DNA from: Candidatus Hinthialibacter antarcticus
GTDB taxonomy: Bacteria > Hinthialibacterota > Hinthialibacteria > Hinthialibacterales > Hinthialibacteraceae
Length of the DNA stretch: 44,755 bases
NCBI GenBank assembly: GCA_030765645.1
Contig: JAVCCE010000051.1
Coordinates: 1 to 44,755 of the forward strand
Reading direction: 5' to 3'
Made by a program: the position numbers and the translations under genes
The notes under the pieces: generated by a model
What the model was told of the DNA's origin: nothing
The model's input: the letters and a program-made list of their open reading frames with translations, nothing else
Database searches by the model: none
Part shown: positions 1 to 7,019 of the stretch, one piece after another
How the letters are laid out: every line of letters starts with the position of its first letter
Numbering within the stretch: position 1 is the first letter of the stretch

Positions 1-768
1 CCGTTTATAGCGGTGAATTGCGCCGCCATTCCAGACACGCTGATTGAGAGTGAATTTTTTGGTCATGTAAAAGGCGCCTTCACCGGCGCAATAAATGAAC
101 GCACGGGAAAATTTGAACAAGCCAATCATGGGACCATCTTTCTCGATGAAATTGGCGATATGCGCTTAGAACTTCAAAGCAAACTGCTGCGCGTTCTACA
201 GGAACATGAATTTGAAAAAGTTGGCGGGACGAAACCAATTCCTGTCGACGTTCGCGTCATAGCGGCTACCAACAATAATCTGAAAAAAATGGTCGATGAA
301 AAGCGCTTTCGCGAAGACCTCTATTATCGCTTAAACGTAGTCCCCATCCGCCTGCCTTCGTTACGCGAGCGAAAAGACGACATCCCTCTTTTGATTCAAC
401 ATTTTTTACGCGAATTGGGAGGAGGGCGTATCAAAGTTGCTTCTGAAGTATACGACCAATTACAAATGTATGATTGGCCCGGCAATGTCAGGGAACTGCA
501 AAATATCATCGAACAAACATTTGTGTTGCGTCAACACGATGACCAAATCAGATTGGAAGATGTTCCTGATTTTCTCATCGACAAAAATGCAGCAAGTTCA
601 AAACCATTGATCGAAATTCCCCCACAAGGAATAATTTTAGATGATGTTGAAAAAGATTTAATCCACTTGGCGCTAAAGAAAACCAATAACAATCAAAATC
701 AAGCCTCTAAACTGCTTGGCATTACCCGTCAAACTCTCATTTACCGTATGAAAAAATACGGTATTTAA
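1..768 (+). CDS. NtrC-family sigma-54-dependent activator, C-terminal part (5' end outside window)
   Basis: The reading frame is open from base 1, so the gene begins upstream of the window. The visible part is the second half of a sigma-54 AAA+ domain plus a DNA-binding tail. It shows the sigma-54 contact motif GAFTGA, a Walker B stretch [11 protein letters not shown], a sensor region [11 protein letters not shown], an arginine-finger-type segment [14 protein letters not shown] and the family hallmark [10 protein letters not shown]. The last ~40 residues form a Fis-type helix-turn-helix ([20 protein letters not shown]). Proteins of this family hydrolyse ATP to open sigma-54 RNA polymerase at -24/-12 promoters. 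The Walker A motif and any N-terminal sensory or receiver domain are not visible, so the input signal is unknown. A sigma-54-type promoter lies 160 bp downstream in front of a receiver gene, which is a plausible target. Confidence 0.95.
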   Translation, partial: PFIAVNCAAIPDTLIESEFFGHVKGAFTGAINERTGKFEQANHGTIFLDEIGDMRLELQSKLLRVLQEHEFEKVGGTKPIPVDVRVIAATNNNLKKMVDEKRFREDLYYRLNVVPIRLPSLRERKDDIPLLIQHFLRELGGGRIKVASEVYDQLQMYDWPGNVRELQNIIEQTFVLRQHDDQIRLEDVPDFLIDKNAASSKPLIEIPPQGIILDDVEKDLIHLALKKTNNNQNQASKLLGITRQTLIYRMKKYGI

Positions 769-925
769 CCATCACCCACACCAATTCATTTGCCACATAA
801 CAACCTCTCTAGTCGATTCATTTGCATCCTCCTCTCGCATCATTATCTCACGCTCTATCTGATCTTGAATATTCAAAGTCCTTAAAAATATGCGCTTAGT
901 ACATTTAATTTTTAGTTTAAGGTTT

Positions 926-940
926 TGGCATAATCATTGC
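926..940 (+). promoter_or_regulatory. Sigma-54 (-24/-12) promoter
   Basis: The sequence TGGCATAATCATTGC carries GG at 927-928 and GC at 939-940 with exactly ten bases between them. It matches the TGGCAC-N5-TTGC consensus except at the sixth and seventh positions of the -24 box. Transcription would begin near 952, which rules out the in-frame TTG at 937 as the start of the next gene and supports ATG 985. It lies just after a gene for a sigma-54 activator. Confidence 0.75.
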
Positions 941-984
941 CTTTATATGAATCAAGTAAATCAAAAACAGCCGGGGTAAAAAAC

Positions 985-1455
985 ATGATAATGCCTGCTG
1001 ATTCCAAACCGAAAAAATCGATACTCATTGTTGATAACAATGTTCACGAGACAGAAATACTTCACGACTGGTTTCGACGTAATAGATTTCATGTAGATGT
1101 TGTTACTAGTTCCTTAGACGCAGTCTCTCGGGTTCGCAACATCAATTATAGTTTTGTATTCATTGACATGGATTTAGAGGGAGAATTGGGTGGATTTGAA
1201 ACCATTTGGTTAATGAAAACCATAGTGAATGGCTCACGGATCGCTCTATTAAGCAGCAATGTGACTCAAGAGTATGAGCAAAGAGCCGCATCATACGGTG
1301 TCTTTCACTGGGTGCAAAAACCTTTCGATAGGCGAACCACTTTTGCAGAAATCAAACAAATATTGGCTGAAAACGAAGCGAAATCAAATATCAACTCATG
1401 GCAGATAATGAAGAAATTGCTCGGTTCCGTTATCCATCAAACTGCGAGGAGGTAA
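985..1455 (+). CDS. Single-domain response-regulator-like receiver protein
   Basis: A 156-residue protein made almost entirely of a CheY-like receiver domain. The first strand ends in SILIVDNN (acidic site as D-N rather than D-D). The predicted phospho-acceptor aspartate is in FVFIDMDLEG, the switch serine is in ALLSSN, and the conserved lysine is in WVQKPF. A short tail follows with no DNA-binding or enzymatic output domain. Such proteins pass phosphate or act by protein contact. The start is set at ATG 985 because the sigma-54 promoter at 926-940 would give a transcript beginning around 952; a second ATG at 991 is also possible. Its kinase is not in the window. The activator gene just upstream is the obvious candidate regulator of its transcription. 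Confidence 0.85.
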   Translation: MIMPADSKPKKSILIVDNNVHETEILHDWFRRNRFHVDVVTSSLDAVSRVRNINYSFVFIDMDLEGELGGFETIWLMKTIVNGSRIALLSSNVTQEYEQRAASYGVFHWVQKPFDRRTTFAEIKQILAENEAKSNINSWQIMKKLLGSVIHQTARR

Positions 1456-1539
1456 ATTCATCAACAATAAATTACTGTAAATTAGTTACTTTGCAGGCAT
1501 CAACGTTCGAGCATAACTCACATATTGGAGAGTGACATT

Positions 1540-1884
1540 ATGAAGAATAGTACACTACACAAAATGTTGGTCAGAGGTTTAGTAGCATCAGTCTTGATCG
1601 GCTTCTCAATTGGGTTGAATACACTTTCAGGCCACGCTGCAGATGAATTATCACCAGTTTTGGCTGTCCATAAAAGCAAATTGCTTTCGAGCAATTTTCT
1701 GCCAAAAGACAACCATTCTGTACAATCAGGCGATAGTGTTTTTATGAAGTCATCGTTTGAACGACGCTTTGAATCCAGCAAACTGCAGTCGAGTCGTTTG
1801 GTAAAGAGCTCTAATCCCTCTTCTAATCCGACTGGTCCATATAGCCGCAAAACCCATACGGCTAAGCCGCACCGAAAACTTTAA
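1540..1884 (+). CDS. Small exported protein of unknown function
   Basis: A 114-residue protein with an N-terminal signal peptide: basic MKNSTLHKMLVRG, a hydrophobic core LVASVLIGFSIGL, and a likely cleavage after SGHA before ADELSP. The mature part is serine-, lysine- and arginine-rich, with low complexity near the end (KSSNPSSNPTGPYSRK), and has no cysteines. I do not recognise the family. ATG 1540 is chosen over the in-frame TTG 1525 because GGAGAG lies just upstream at normal spacing. It sits between a receiver gene and a metal-binding protein gene and could be co-transcribed with either. Confidence 0.6.
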   Translation: MKNSTLHKMLVRGLVASVLIGFSIGLNTLSGHAADELSPVLAVHKSKLLSSNFLPKDNHSVQSGDSVFMKSSFERRFESSKLQSSRLVKSSNPSSNPTGPYSRKTHTAKPHRKL

Positions 1885-1968
1885 TTGGGCATAACCAAGG
1901 GGGAGAGTGAGATAAATCGCTCTTCCCAATCTACCTATGAAATCATAAAAAACCATGGAGGCTTTTCA

Positions 1969-2700
1969 ATGAACAGAATTTATAAGAAATTTGTAACATG
2001 TAGTTTTTTTGTCGTGGGTCTAATGATTGCGTTAAACGCGTTTCTTTTTGCCGCTGAGGAACATGCGCATGGCGAACCATTGAAGACTTTTTCAGAAGAC
2101 CCGTATTATCTCACAACTTGTCCAGTCACAGGCCAAGCACTTGGTTCAATGGGCAAACCAGTGGTTTACAACCATGATGGACGAGAGATACGTTTTTGTT
2201 GCTCAGGATGCGTTGAGCAATTCAAAAAAGAACCGCAGAAATTCATCGACAAAGTTGATAAAGCGATGATAAAAGACCAACTGCCCCATTACCCATTAGA
2301 AACGTGCTTGGTCACCAAGCAAAAACTTACCGCAATGGGAAAAGCAGTTGACCTCATTTATAAAAATCGCCTAGTGCGGTTTTGCTGCAGTAATTGCGTG
2401 ACTGAATTCACAAAAAATCCTGAACCGATCTTGAACCAATTGAATGAAGCCACGATCAAGAAGCAAAAAGATGACTACCCCATAGCAAATTGCATCGCGT
2501 CTGGCGAGAAATTAGGAGGAAGCATGGGCAAGCCAATTGATGTGGTTATCGCAAATCGTTTGATTCGTCTCTGCTGCCCGTCTTGCCAGAAAATGCTGCA
2601 AGAAAATCCCAGTGAATACTTGTCAAAACTTGACAAAGCAGATGGAACGCATGATATGAAAAAAGACAATCATGCCGATCACTCTGGTCATCAGCACTAA
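1969..2700 (+). CDS. Exported cysteine/histidine-rich protein with three TRASH-like metal-binding repeats
   Basis: A 243-residue protein starting at ATG 1969 behind a GGAGG site. Residues 1-29 are a signal peptide or membrane anchor. Three ~60-residue repeats follow, each with one cysteine, a GxxL..MGK segment, an R-F/L-CC-x2-C cluster and a N/E-P turn. The cysteines are C51/C77-C78-C81, C113/C139-C140-C143 and C175/C202-C203-C206. This layout resembles TRASH/YHS metal-binding modules known from metal sensors and metal-handling proteins. The C-terminus is histidine-rich (HADHSGHQH), as is the start of the mature part (EEHAHGE). I infer binding of soft or transition metals in the periplasm or at the envelope; the metal is unknown. 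A possible terminator follows the stop. Confidence 0.75.
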   Translation: MNRIYKKFVTCSFFVVGLMIALNAFLFAAEEHAHGEPLKTFSEDPYYLTTCPVTGQALGSMGKPVVYNHDGREIRFCCSGCVEQFKKEPQKFIDKVDKAMIKDQLPHYPLETCLVTKQKLTAMGKAVDLIYKNRLVRFCCSNCVTEFTKNPEPILNQLNEATIKKQKDDYPIANCIASGEKLGGSMGKPIDVVIANRLIRLCCPSCQKMLQENPSEYLSKLDKADGTHDMKKDNHADHSGHQH

Positions 2701-2711
2701 TTCAAACTAAG

Positions 2712-2808
2712 AAAGGAGGTTGAAGGTCATATAACTTTAGTTTATAAAAATGACACTCTTAGTTATTTTTGAAACGTAAAAGAACCTTCAACCTCCGGCT
2801 TTGTTTTT
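2712..2808 (+). terminator. Long stem-loop with T-rich tail, probable terminator
   Basis: The 13-base arm GGAGGTTGAAGGT (2715-2727) is perfectly complementary to ACCTTCAACCTCC (2784-2796). The flanking AAAG and CTTT can extend it across a 3-base bulge, and TTGTTTTT follows. The ~56-base loop contains a second pair, ATAACT (2731-2736) with AGTTAT (2761-2766). It sits between two genes and could end transcription of the TRASH-like gene. The unusually long structured loop leaves open a small-RNA or attenuator role. Confidence 0.55.
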
Positions 2809-2847
2809 ACATCTTGAAGAATCTCAGACGTAGTAAGGAGTTTTATA

Positions 2848-3378
2848 ATGAAGAAATGTAATCAATGCAATGAACTGATTCAATCTCATCATATTTATTG
2901 TCCAAATTGCGGTAATGAATCTAAGTCATCAAAATCAGTAAACAAATCCAGTAAAAAATATAAACATTCATCTTCACCTAACAATAGTGCACAAAAGAAT
3001 AGTCATTATCCAATTGTTATAGGAGTTGTTATATTAGTTGCTTTTGCAGGAATTTATTGGATAAATCAAAATTATTCTCGATACTCTCAAGGGCAATTTG
3101 TAACAATAAGCGTCAAAAGTTCCGCAATTAATAGTCACACTTCTCAAATATCACACGATTCAGAAATGTATCAAGTTGCGGCCTATTTTGAATGTAGTTG
3201 CGGGGATTGCCAGGACCCTGAATTAGTTACATGTGGATGTCCAACAGCTAAGTCGCAACGAGATTTCATCCAAAAGCATTTAGATGAGGGAAAATCTGTG
3301 AAAGAAGTTCGCATCCTCGTTTCTCAAATATTTGGAAAACTTAAACCTGAATATCATGATTCTCTTGAGCGTAATTAA
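2848..3378 (+). CDS. Membrane protein with N-terminal zinc ribbon and CcmH-like cysteine domain
   Basis: A 176-residue protein, start ATG 2848 with AAGGAG seven bases upstream. Residues 4-21 form a four-cysteine zinc ribbon (CNQC...CPNC). A serine/lysine-rich linker leads to a single transmembrane helix at about 54-72 (IVIGVVILVAFAGIYWI). The C-terminal part has C116, C118, C121, C129 and C131, followed by a helix pattern with HLDEGKSVKEVRILVSQIFG. This resembles the CcmH/NrfF-type segment in which a cysteine pair precedes a 'L-x-E-G-K-S-x-x-E-V' helix. The combination suggests a thiol or metal role at the membrane. The CcmH similarity is my reading by eye. No cytochrome-c maturation genes are nearby, so the function remains open. 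Confidence 0.65.
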   Translation: MKKCNQCNELIQSHHIYCPNCGNESKSSKSVNKSSKKYKHSSSPNNSAQKNSHYPIVIGVVILVAFAGIYWINQNYSRYSQGQFVTISVKSSAINSHTSQISHDSEMYQVAAYFECSCGDCQDPELVTCGCPTAKSQRDFIQKHLDEGKSVKEVRILVSQIFGKLKPEYHDSLERN

Positions 3379-3436
3379 CTAACTCATCACAGAATGCAGA
3401 CGTTAATTTTCTGCAAAATTTTAGATGGAGCGAAAA

Positions 3437-4453
3437 ATGACTTATTCAATTTCTCAGCAGCGCCGAGGAAGTTTGCAAAGACAGATAATTGTTTGGGTTA
3501 ATGCTGCGCTTATCGCATTGACAATCATGGCATTAACTTATGACTATTATGCACAGAAGCGAATTCTTACAGCCAATTTTCATGCGTCCATGCTGCAAGC
3601 GGCAAGTCATATCTCACTTGCACTGAAAAACAGCCAAAATATGGAATCGGCCACCAATACATTAAGCGAATATTGTAAAGTGATGAGCCGCCATGACGAT
3701 CCGTATCACACGATTTCCTTGATTGACAGCACTGGTGAGACTGTTGTATCAAGCAAGAACAAGCAAACAAATGAGAGCAAAACTGATGGTTCCAATATCG
3801 TTAAAGGGCTTTTCTGGAATTCATTTCAACAAGATGGAGATACATATTCGGTTTTAAGTATGCCGTTTGAAAATAAATGGCCGAACAATGATTTTGTTGG
3901 AATGATTCAGTATATAGAAAACGATAATTCTATCGACATGCTTTTAAGCCATTTATTTTGGAACCGGGCATATTTATTGGTAATTATTGTTTTTATCATA
4001 TCCGTTATCATATTTGTGATTTTAAAAGTCAAAGTATTAACTCCTTTAGACCGAATCTTTGTGCAATCTTACGCCGTAAGCACTGGAGATTATAGTATCT
4101 GGCATGTGCCAGACCCCGGCAATGAATTAGGTGATATCCAATCAATGTTTAATTTTATGATCACTAATATACGAGAACATGAAAAATTTTCGATCAATAA
4201 AATGAGAGAATCAACGATCATTGAGTTACTGTCACAAGTGTATCATTCAGTTGTCACATCTTCATCGAGGATTAACGCAGCCTGTGACAACATCTCTAAT
4301 AATCAGTCTTCTTTACGTGATACTCAAATAAACGTACGGATAGTTAAAAATGAATGTCAGAAAATACTTGATGATCTTTCAGAATTAATTGAAATGAAAG
4401 ATTCAGCGCCGAAAAACGTTGAAAAACCTACAAACCCTATCTTGGAGGATTAA
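3437..4453 (+). CDS. HAMP-containing membrane sensor lacking a recognisable output domain
   Basis: A 338-residue protein. TM1 is at about residues 16-34, an extracytoplasmic region of about 135 residues follows, and TM2 is at about 177-197 (AYLLVIIVFIISVIIFVIL). A HAMP-like segment starts LTPLDRIFVQ and ends in NELGDIQSMFNFM. The remaining ~100 residues are helical and coiled-coil-like (STIIELLSQVYHS..., NNQSSLRDTQINVRIVKNEC). I see no histidine-kinase, cyclase or chemoreceptor hairpin signature. The start is set at ATG 3437, which has GGAG six bases upstream; ATG 3425 is the alternative. The stop is followed after two bases by a lipoprotein gene, so the two are probably co-transcribed. It may signal through a partner protein, for example the receiver at 985. 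Confidence 0.7.
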   Translation: MTYSISQQRRGSLQRQIIVWVNAALIALTIMALTYDYYAQKRILTANFHASMLQAASHISLALKNSQNMESATNTLSEYCKVMSRHDDPYHTISLIDSTGETVVSSKNKQTNESKTDGSNIVKGLFWNSFQQDGDTYSVLSMPFENKWPNNDFVGMIQYIENDNSIDMLLSHLFWNRAYLLVIIVFIISVIIFVILKVKVLTPLDRIFVQSYAVSTGDYSIWHVPDPGNELGDIQSMFNFMITNIREHEKFSINKMRESTIIELLSQVYHSVVTSSSRINAACDNISNNQSSLRDTQINVRIVKNECQKILDDLSELIEMKDSAPKNVEKPTNPILED

Positions 4454-4455
4454 TC

Positions 4456-4932
4456 ATGAAAACAAACATAGCTGTTATTTTTGCGCTTTTACTTTCTCTT
4501 ACTCTCGCTTCCTGTGCTTCTTTCGAGAAAAGCATGGTATTAGGTGAAGAGAGAGAAGTCATCTATTTTCCCAACATGAAGAAAATTGATGTTTTTCATG
4601 TAGTCAATTTCATGAATCAACGTACATCTAAGATCGGCATCCAAATTCTAGACCAATACAAAGAACCTTATTATTTGAATGAAGAATCTATTAAAGCGTA
4701 TATTCAACGTGAAAACGGCGAGAATGAAATAGTGTATTTACAGGGAGAGGGATATGTACCAGATATCTGGGAAGGGGAGAATATTGGAAGTGGCGCAACG
4801 GTGTATAGCATAAGGAAGCCCTGGGTAAATACTGAACACCAAGTCCAGATTCGTGTTTGGATTCCCCTACCAGATGGAGACGTACAGGAATTGGATTTTG
4901 ACTGTGCGGCTCGTTTTTTTGAATCAAACTAG
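4456..4932 (+). CDS. Putative outer-envelope lipoprotein
   Basis: A 158-residue protein with a lipoprotein signal: KTN, hydrophobic core IAVIFALLLSLTL, and lipobox L-A-S-C with the lipidated cysteine at residue 20. The mature part is acidic and looks like a beta-rich domain (VIYFPNMKKIDVFHVVNFMN, HQVQIRVWIPLPDGDVQELD). I do not recognise the family. Its ribosome site (GGAGG) overlaps the end of the upstream sensor gene, with only two bases between stop and start. It is therefore translationally linked to the HAMP sensor and may act as its extracytoplasmic partner. Confidence 0.7.
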   Translation: MKTNIAVIFALLLSLTLASCASFEKSMVLGEEREVIYFPNMKKIDVFHVVNFMNQRTSKIGIQILDQYKEPYYLNEESIKAYIQRENGENEIVYLQGEGYVPDIWEGENIGSGATVYSIRKPWVNTEHQVQIRVWIPLPDGDVQELDFDCAARFFESN

Positions 4933-4955
4933 GAAGTGTTGAGGTTTCAAGAATC

Positions 4956-5241
4956 ATGTTACATTCACTGACAGAACAGATTCGCGATTTGTTCGGCATG
5001 GACTATACCCAGGACGAGAGTTATTACATGATGGACGCCAAGGAAGACGGGTGTGTGTACTTAGGGTTTTAAAGACGGCCTCAATCCACACCATACCAAC
5101 GGCACGGTTAATGTATTGTGTCTGGTGGACGGAGAGCAGATAGGTTTGAGGCAAGAGTACGCCACAAGTAAAGCACTTGTTCGTTCTGAAATATCTGAGG
5201 ATTTTTTTGGGGGAGAGCACGCATACTATGAGTTTCATTGA
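4956..5241 (+). pseudogene. Small gene split by a one-base frameshift
   Basis: From ATG 4956 a coding-like frame reads MLHSLTEQIRDLFGMDYTQD... and stops at TAA 5070-5072 after 38 residues. Shifting by one base at GGGTTTT (5064-5070) gives a continuous frame starting GFKDGLNPHHTNGTVNVLCL and running to TGA 5239-5241. This would rebuild a ~94-residue protein ending ...FGGEHAYYEFH. Its last 14 bases overlap the start of the symporter gene. Both halves look protein-like in composition. Either the gene is broken by an inserted base in the G/T run or the sequence has an error there. The family is not recognised. Confidence 0.5.
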
Positions 5242-6967
5242 TTATACCATTATCGCGTTGTATCTCATCGTCGTGGTCTGGTTGGGATTCTGGTACCAAA
5301 AGAAGGCGTCTCAAAACCTGCGCGCCTATTTTTTGGGTGGAAATAAAATTCACTGGCTCGCGCTGGCTATGTCTGGTTCCGTTTCGACGTTCGATATCAC
5401 TGGCACCATGTGGATTGTCTCTCTGTTGTACGTTATGGGGATGAAATCCATGTGGGTGCATTGGATGTGGGGCGTCATGCTCGGCGCGTTCTGTTTTTCC
5501 TTCATGGGGAAATGGGTGAGGCGCTCGAACGTAATGACGGGCGCGGAATGGATGAGCACACGCTTTGGCGACGGTTCCGGCGGACGCAGTGCGCGACTCG
5601 CGTATGCATTCATGGCTATCGTGACGCAGGCAACATTCATTGGTTACGCATATCAAGGCATTGGTAAGTTTTCGACTGTTTATCTTGCATTACCTCCCTT
5701 GATTTGCGCTGTTGCGGTGATTGGCGTTACAACATTGTACGTCCTGATGGGCGGATTCTTCGGCGTAGTGATTACTGATGTAATCCAAACCGTGATCTTG
5801 ACCGTAGCTGGCGTCATCATCGCCGTCATTGCCTATCAGCATGTTTCGCCGGATGCGCTGAACAGCGCTTTACCCACTGGTTGGGATTCAATTCAGCCAA
5901 TGTGGGAGATCAGTTCGTTCGCCGGGACAGAAAACGCGGCCTATCAATGGTTCGGCCTTTTAGTGATTGCGTGGGTGATGAAAGGTTTTCTTTTAAACGC
6001 TGGCGGCCCGTCTCAGTTATACGATTTTCAGCGATTTTTATCGGCGCGCGATGAACGCTCCGCCGCGCTGATCGGCGCCTCGTGGAGTTTCTTTCTGATG
6101 GTTCGCTGGGCGATGGCGATGGGAATTGTTCTCTTGGCGTTGAGCAGCGTTTCGGAGCCGGGCGATCCAGAAAAAATCATGCCGACTGTGTTACGTGATT
6201 TTCTTCCCGTTGGGTTTCGCGGTCTTGTAATCGCGGGGTTGTTGGCCGCTTTCATGTCTACATTTAGTTCGACTGTAAACAGCGCGGCGTCTTACATTGT
6301 TCGTGATTTCTGGCAACCTTTTATTCAACCTGACGCTGATGACCAAACCTTGATTCGGGCCAGTTACGTTTCAACCATCGGCGTGGTTGCGGTAGGCGTC
6401 TTGATTGGAATGCAGGCAAATTCAATTGCCGGGATATTCAATTGGCTGATGATGGCTTTGAGCGCAGCCGTCGTGGCGCCGAATGTGTTGCGCTGGTATT
6501 GGTGGCGGTTTAATGGCTGGGGCTACGCGGCGGGAACGTTGACCGGATTTGTGTTTTCTATTTTACCTTTACTTGATTCAACGATGCCGATTTACATCTT
6601 CTTCCCGGTGATAATTTTCTGCTCATCCCTTGTTGCTATCATGGTTTCTTTATTCACAGCGCCGATTGAACAAGAGGTATTGAATCGGTTTTATAAAACG
6701 GTAAAACCGTTTGGTCTGTGGGGCCCCGTATCGCGTCAATGCCCCGAAGAAAAACTGGTTTCATTGTCTGATCCTTATGAAAGCCCCTATTATGCGATCC
6801 TAAATACGTTTCTCGGTATCATTGCTATTGGATCGTTTTATTTATTTCCGATGTATCTTGTGGGGCATTGGCATACACGCGCCATCATATATTTTGGTCT
6901 CGGATTGACGGCGATCACTGTGCTGTACTTCACTTGGTACCGTCATCTTCCGAAAGCGCAGGCATGA
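5228..6967 (+). CDS. Sodium:solute symporter (SSS family)
   Basis: A 579-residue, highly hydrophobic protein with the layout of the SSS/SLC5 fold. It begins MSFIDYTIIALYLIVVVWLG and continues with YFLGGNKIHWLALAMSGSVS, typical of the first two helices and the sodium-site region. Many further helices follow (AGVIIAVIAY, GLVIAGLLAAFMSTFSSTVNSAASYIVRDFW). The helix-8-type stretch STFSSTVNSA is a family hallmark. These carriers couple sodium entry to uptake of sugars, sialic acid or other organic solutes. ATG 5228 is chosen over an upstream in-frame start because GGGGGAGAG lies ten bases before it. It is followed after 52 bases by a rhamnogalacturonan lyase, so import of a pectin-derived sugar is a reasonable guess, not proven. 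Confidence 0.92.
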   Translation: MSFIDYTIIALYLIVVVWLGFWYQKKASQNLRAYFLGGNKIHWLALAMSGSVSTFDITGTMWIVSLLYVMGMKSMWVHWMWGVMLGAFCFSFMGKWVRRSNVMTGAEWMSTRFGDGSGGRSARLAYAFMAIVTQATFIGYAYQGIGKFSTVYLALPPLICAVAVIGVTTLYVLMGGFFGVVITDVIQTVILTVAGVIIAVIAYQHVSPDALNSALPTGWDSIQPMWEISSFAGTENAAYQWFGLLVIAWVMKGFLLNAGGPSQLYDFQRFLSARDERSAALIGASWSFFLMVRWAMAMGIVLLALSSVSEPGDPEKIMPTVLRDFLPVGFRGLVIAGLLAAFMSTFSSTVNSAASYIVRDFWQPFIQPDADDQTLIRASYVSTIGVVAVGVLIGMQANSIAGIFNWLMMALSAAVVAPNVLRWYWWRFNGWGYAAGTLTGFVFSILPLLDSTMPIYIFFPVIIFCSSLVAIMVSLFTAPIEQEVLNRFYKTVKPFGLWGPVSRQCPEEKLVSLSDPYESPYYAILNTFLGIIAIGSFYLFPMYLVGHWHTRAIIYFGLGLTAITVLYFTWYRHLPKAQA

Positions 6968-7019
6968 ACTTGATCTATGATAATATGATGTCCTCTAATT
7001 TTATTATCAATTGGGATGA

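Noticed and set aside
937-984. Earlier TTG start for the receiver gene
   Set aside because: It overlaps the -12 box of the sigma-54 promoter and would lie before the expected transcript start.
3395-3415. TGCAGA/TCTGCA hairpin before the HAMP sensor gene
   Set aside because: Only six base pairs with a nine-base loop; too weak to call a terminator.
5064-5072. Programmed +1 frameshift at GGGTTTTAA
   Set aside because: No stimulatory structure or known slippery signal is evident; a mutation or sequencing error is simpler.
4954-5656. Minus-strand frames opposite the lipoprotein and symporter genes
   Set aside because: They are shadows of a well-supported membrane protein gene and a frameshifted small gene, and show no family pattern.
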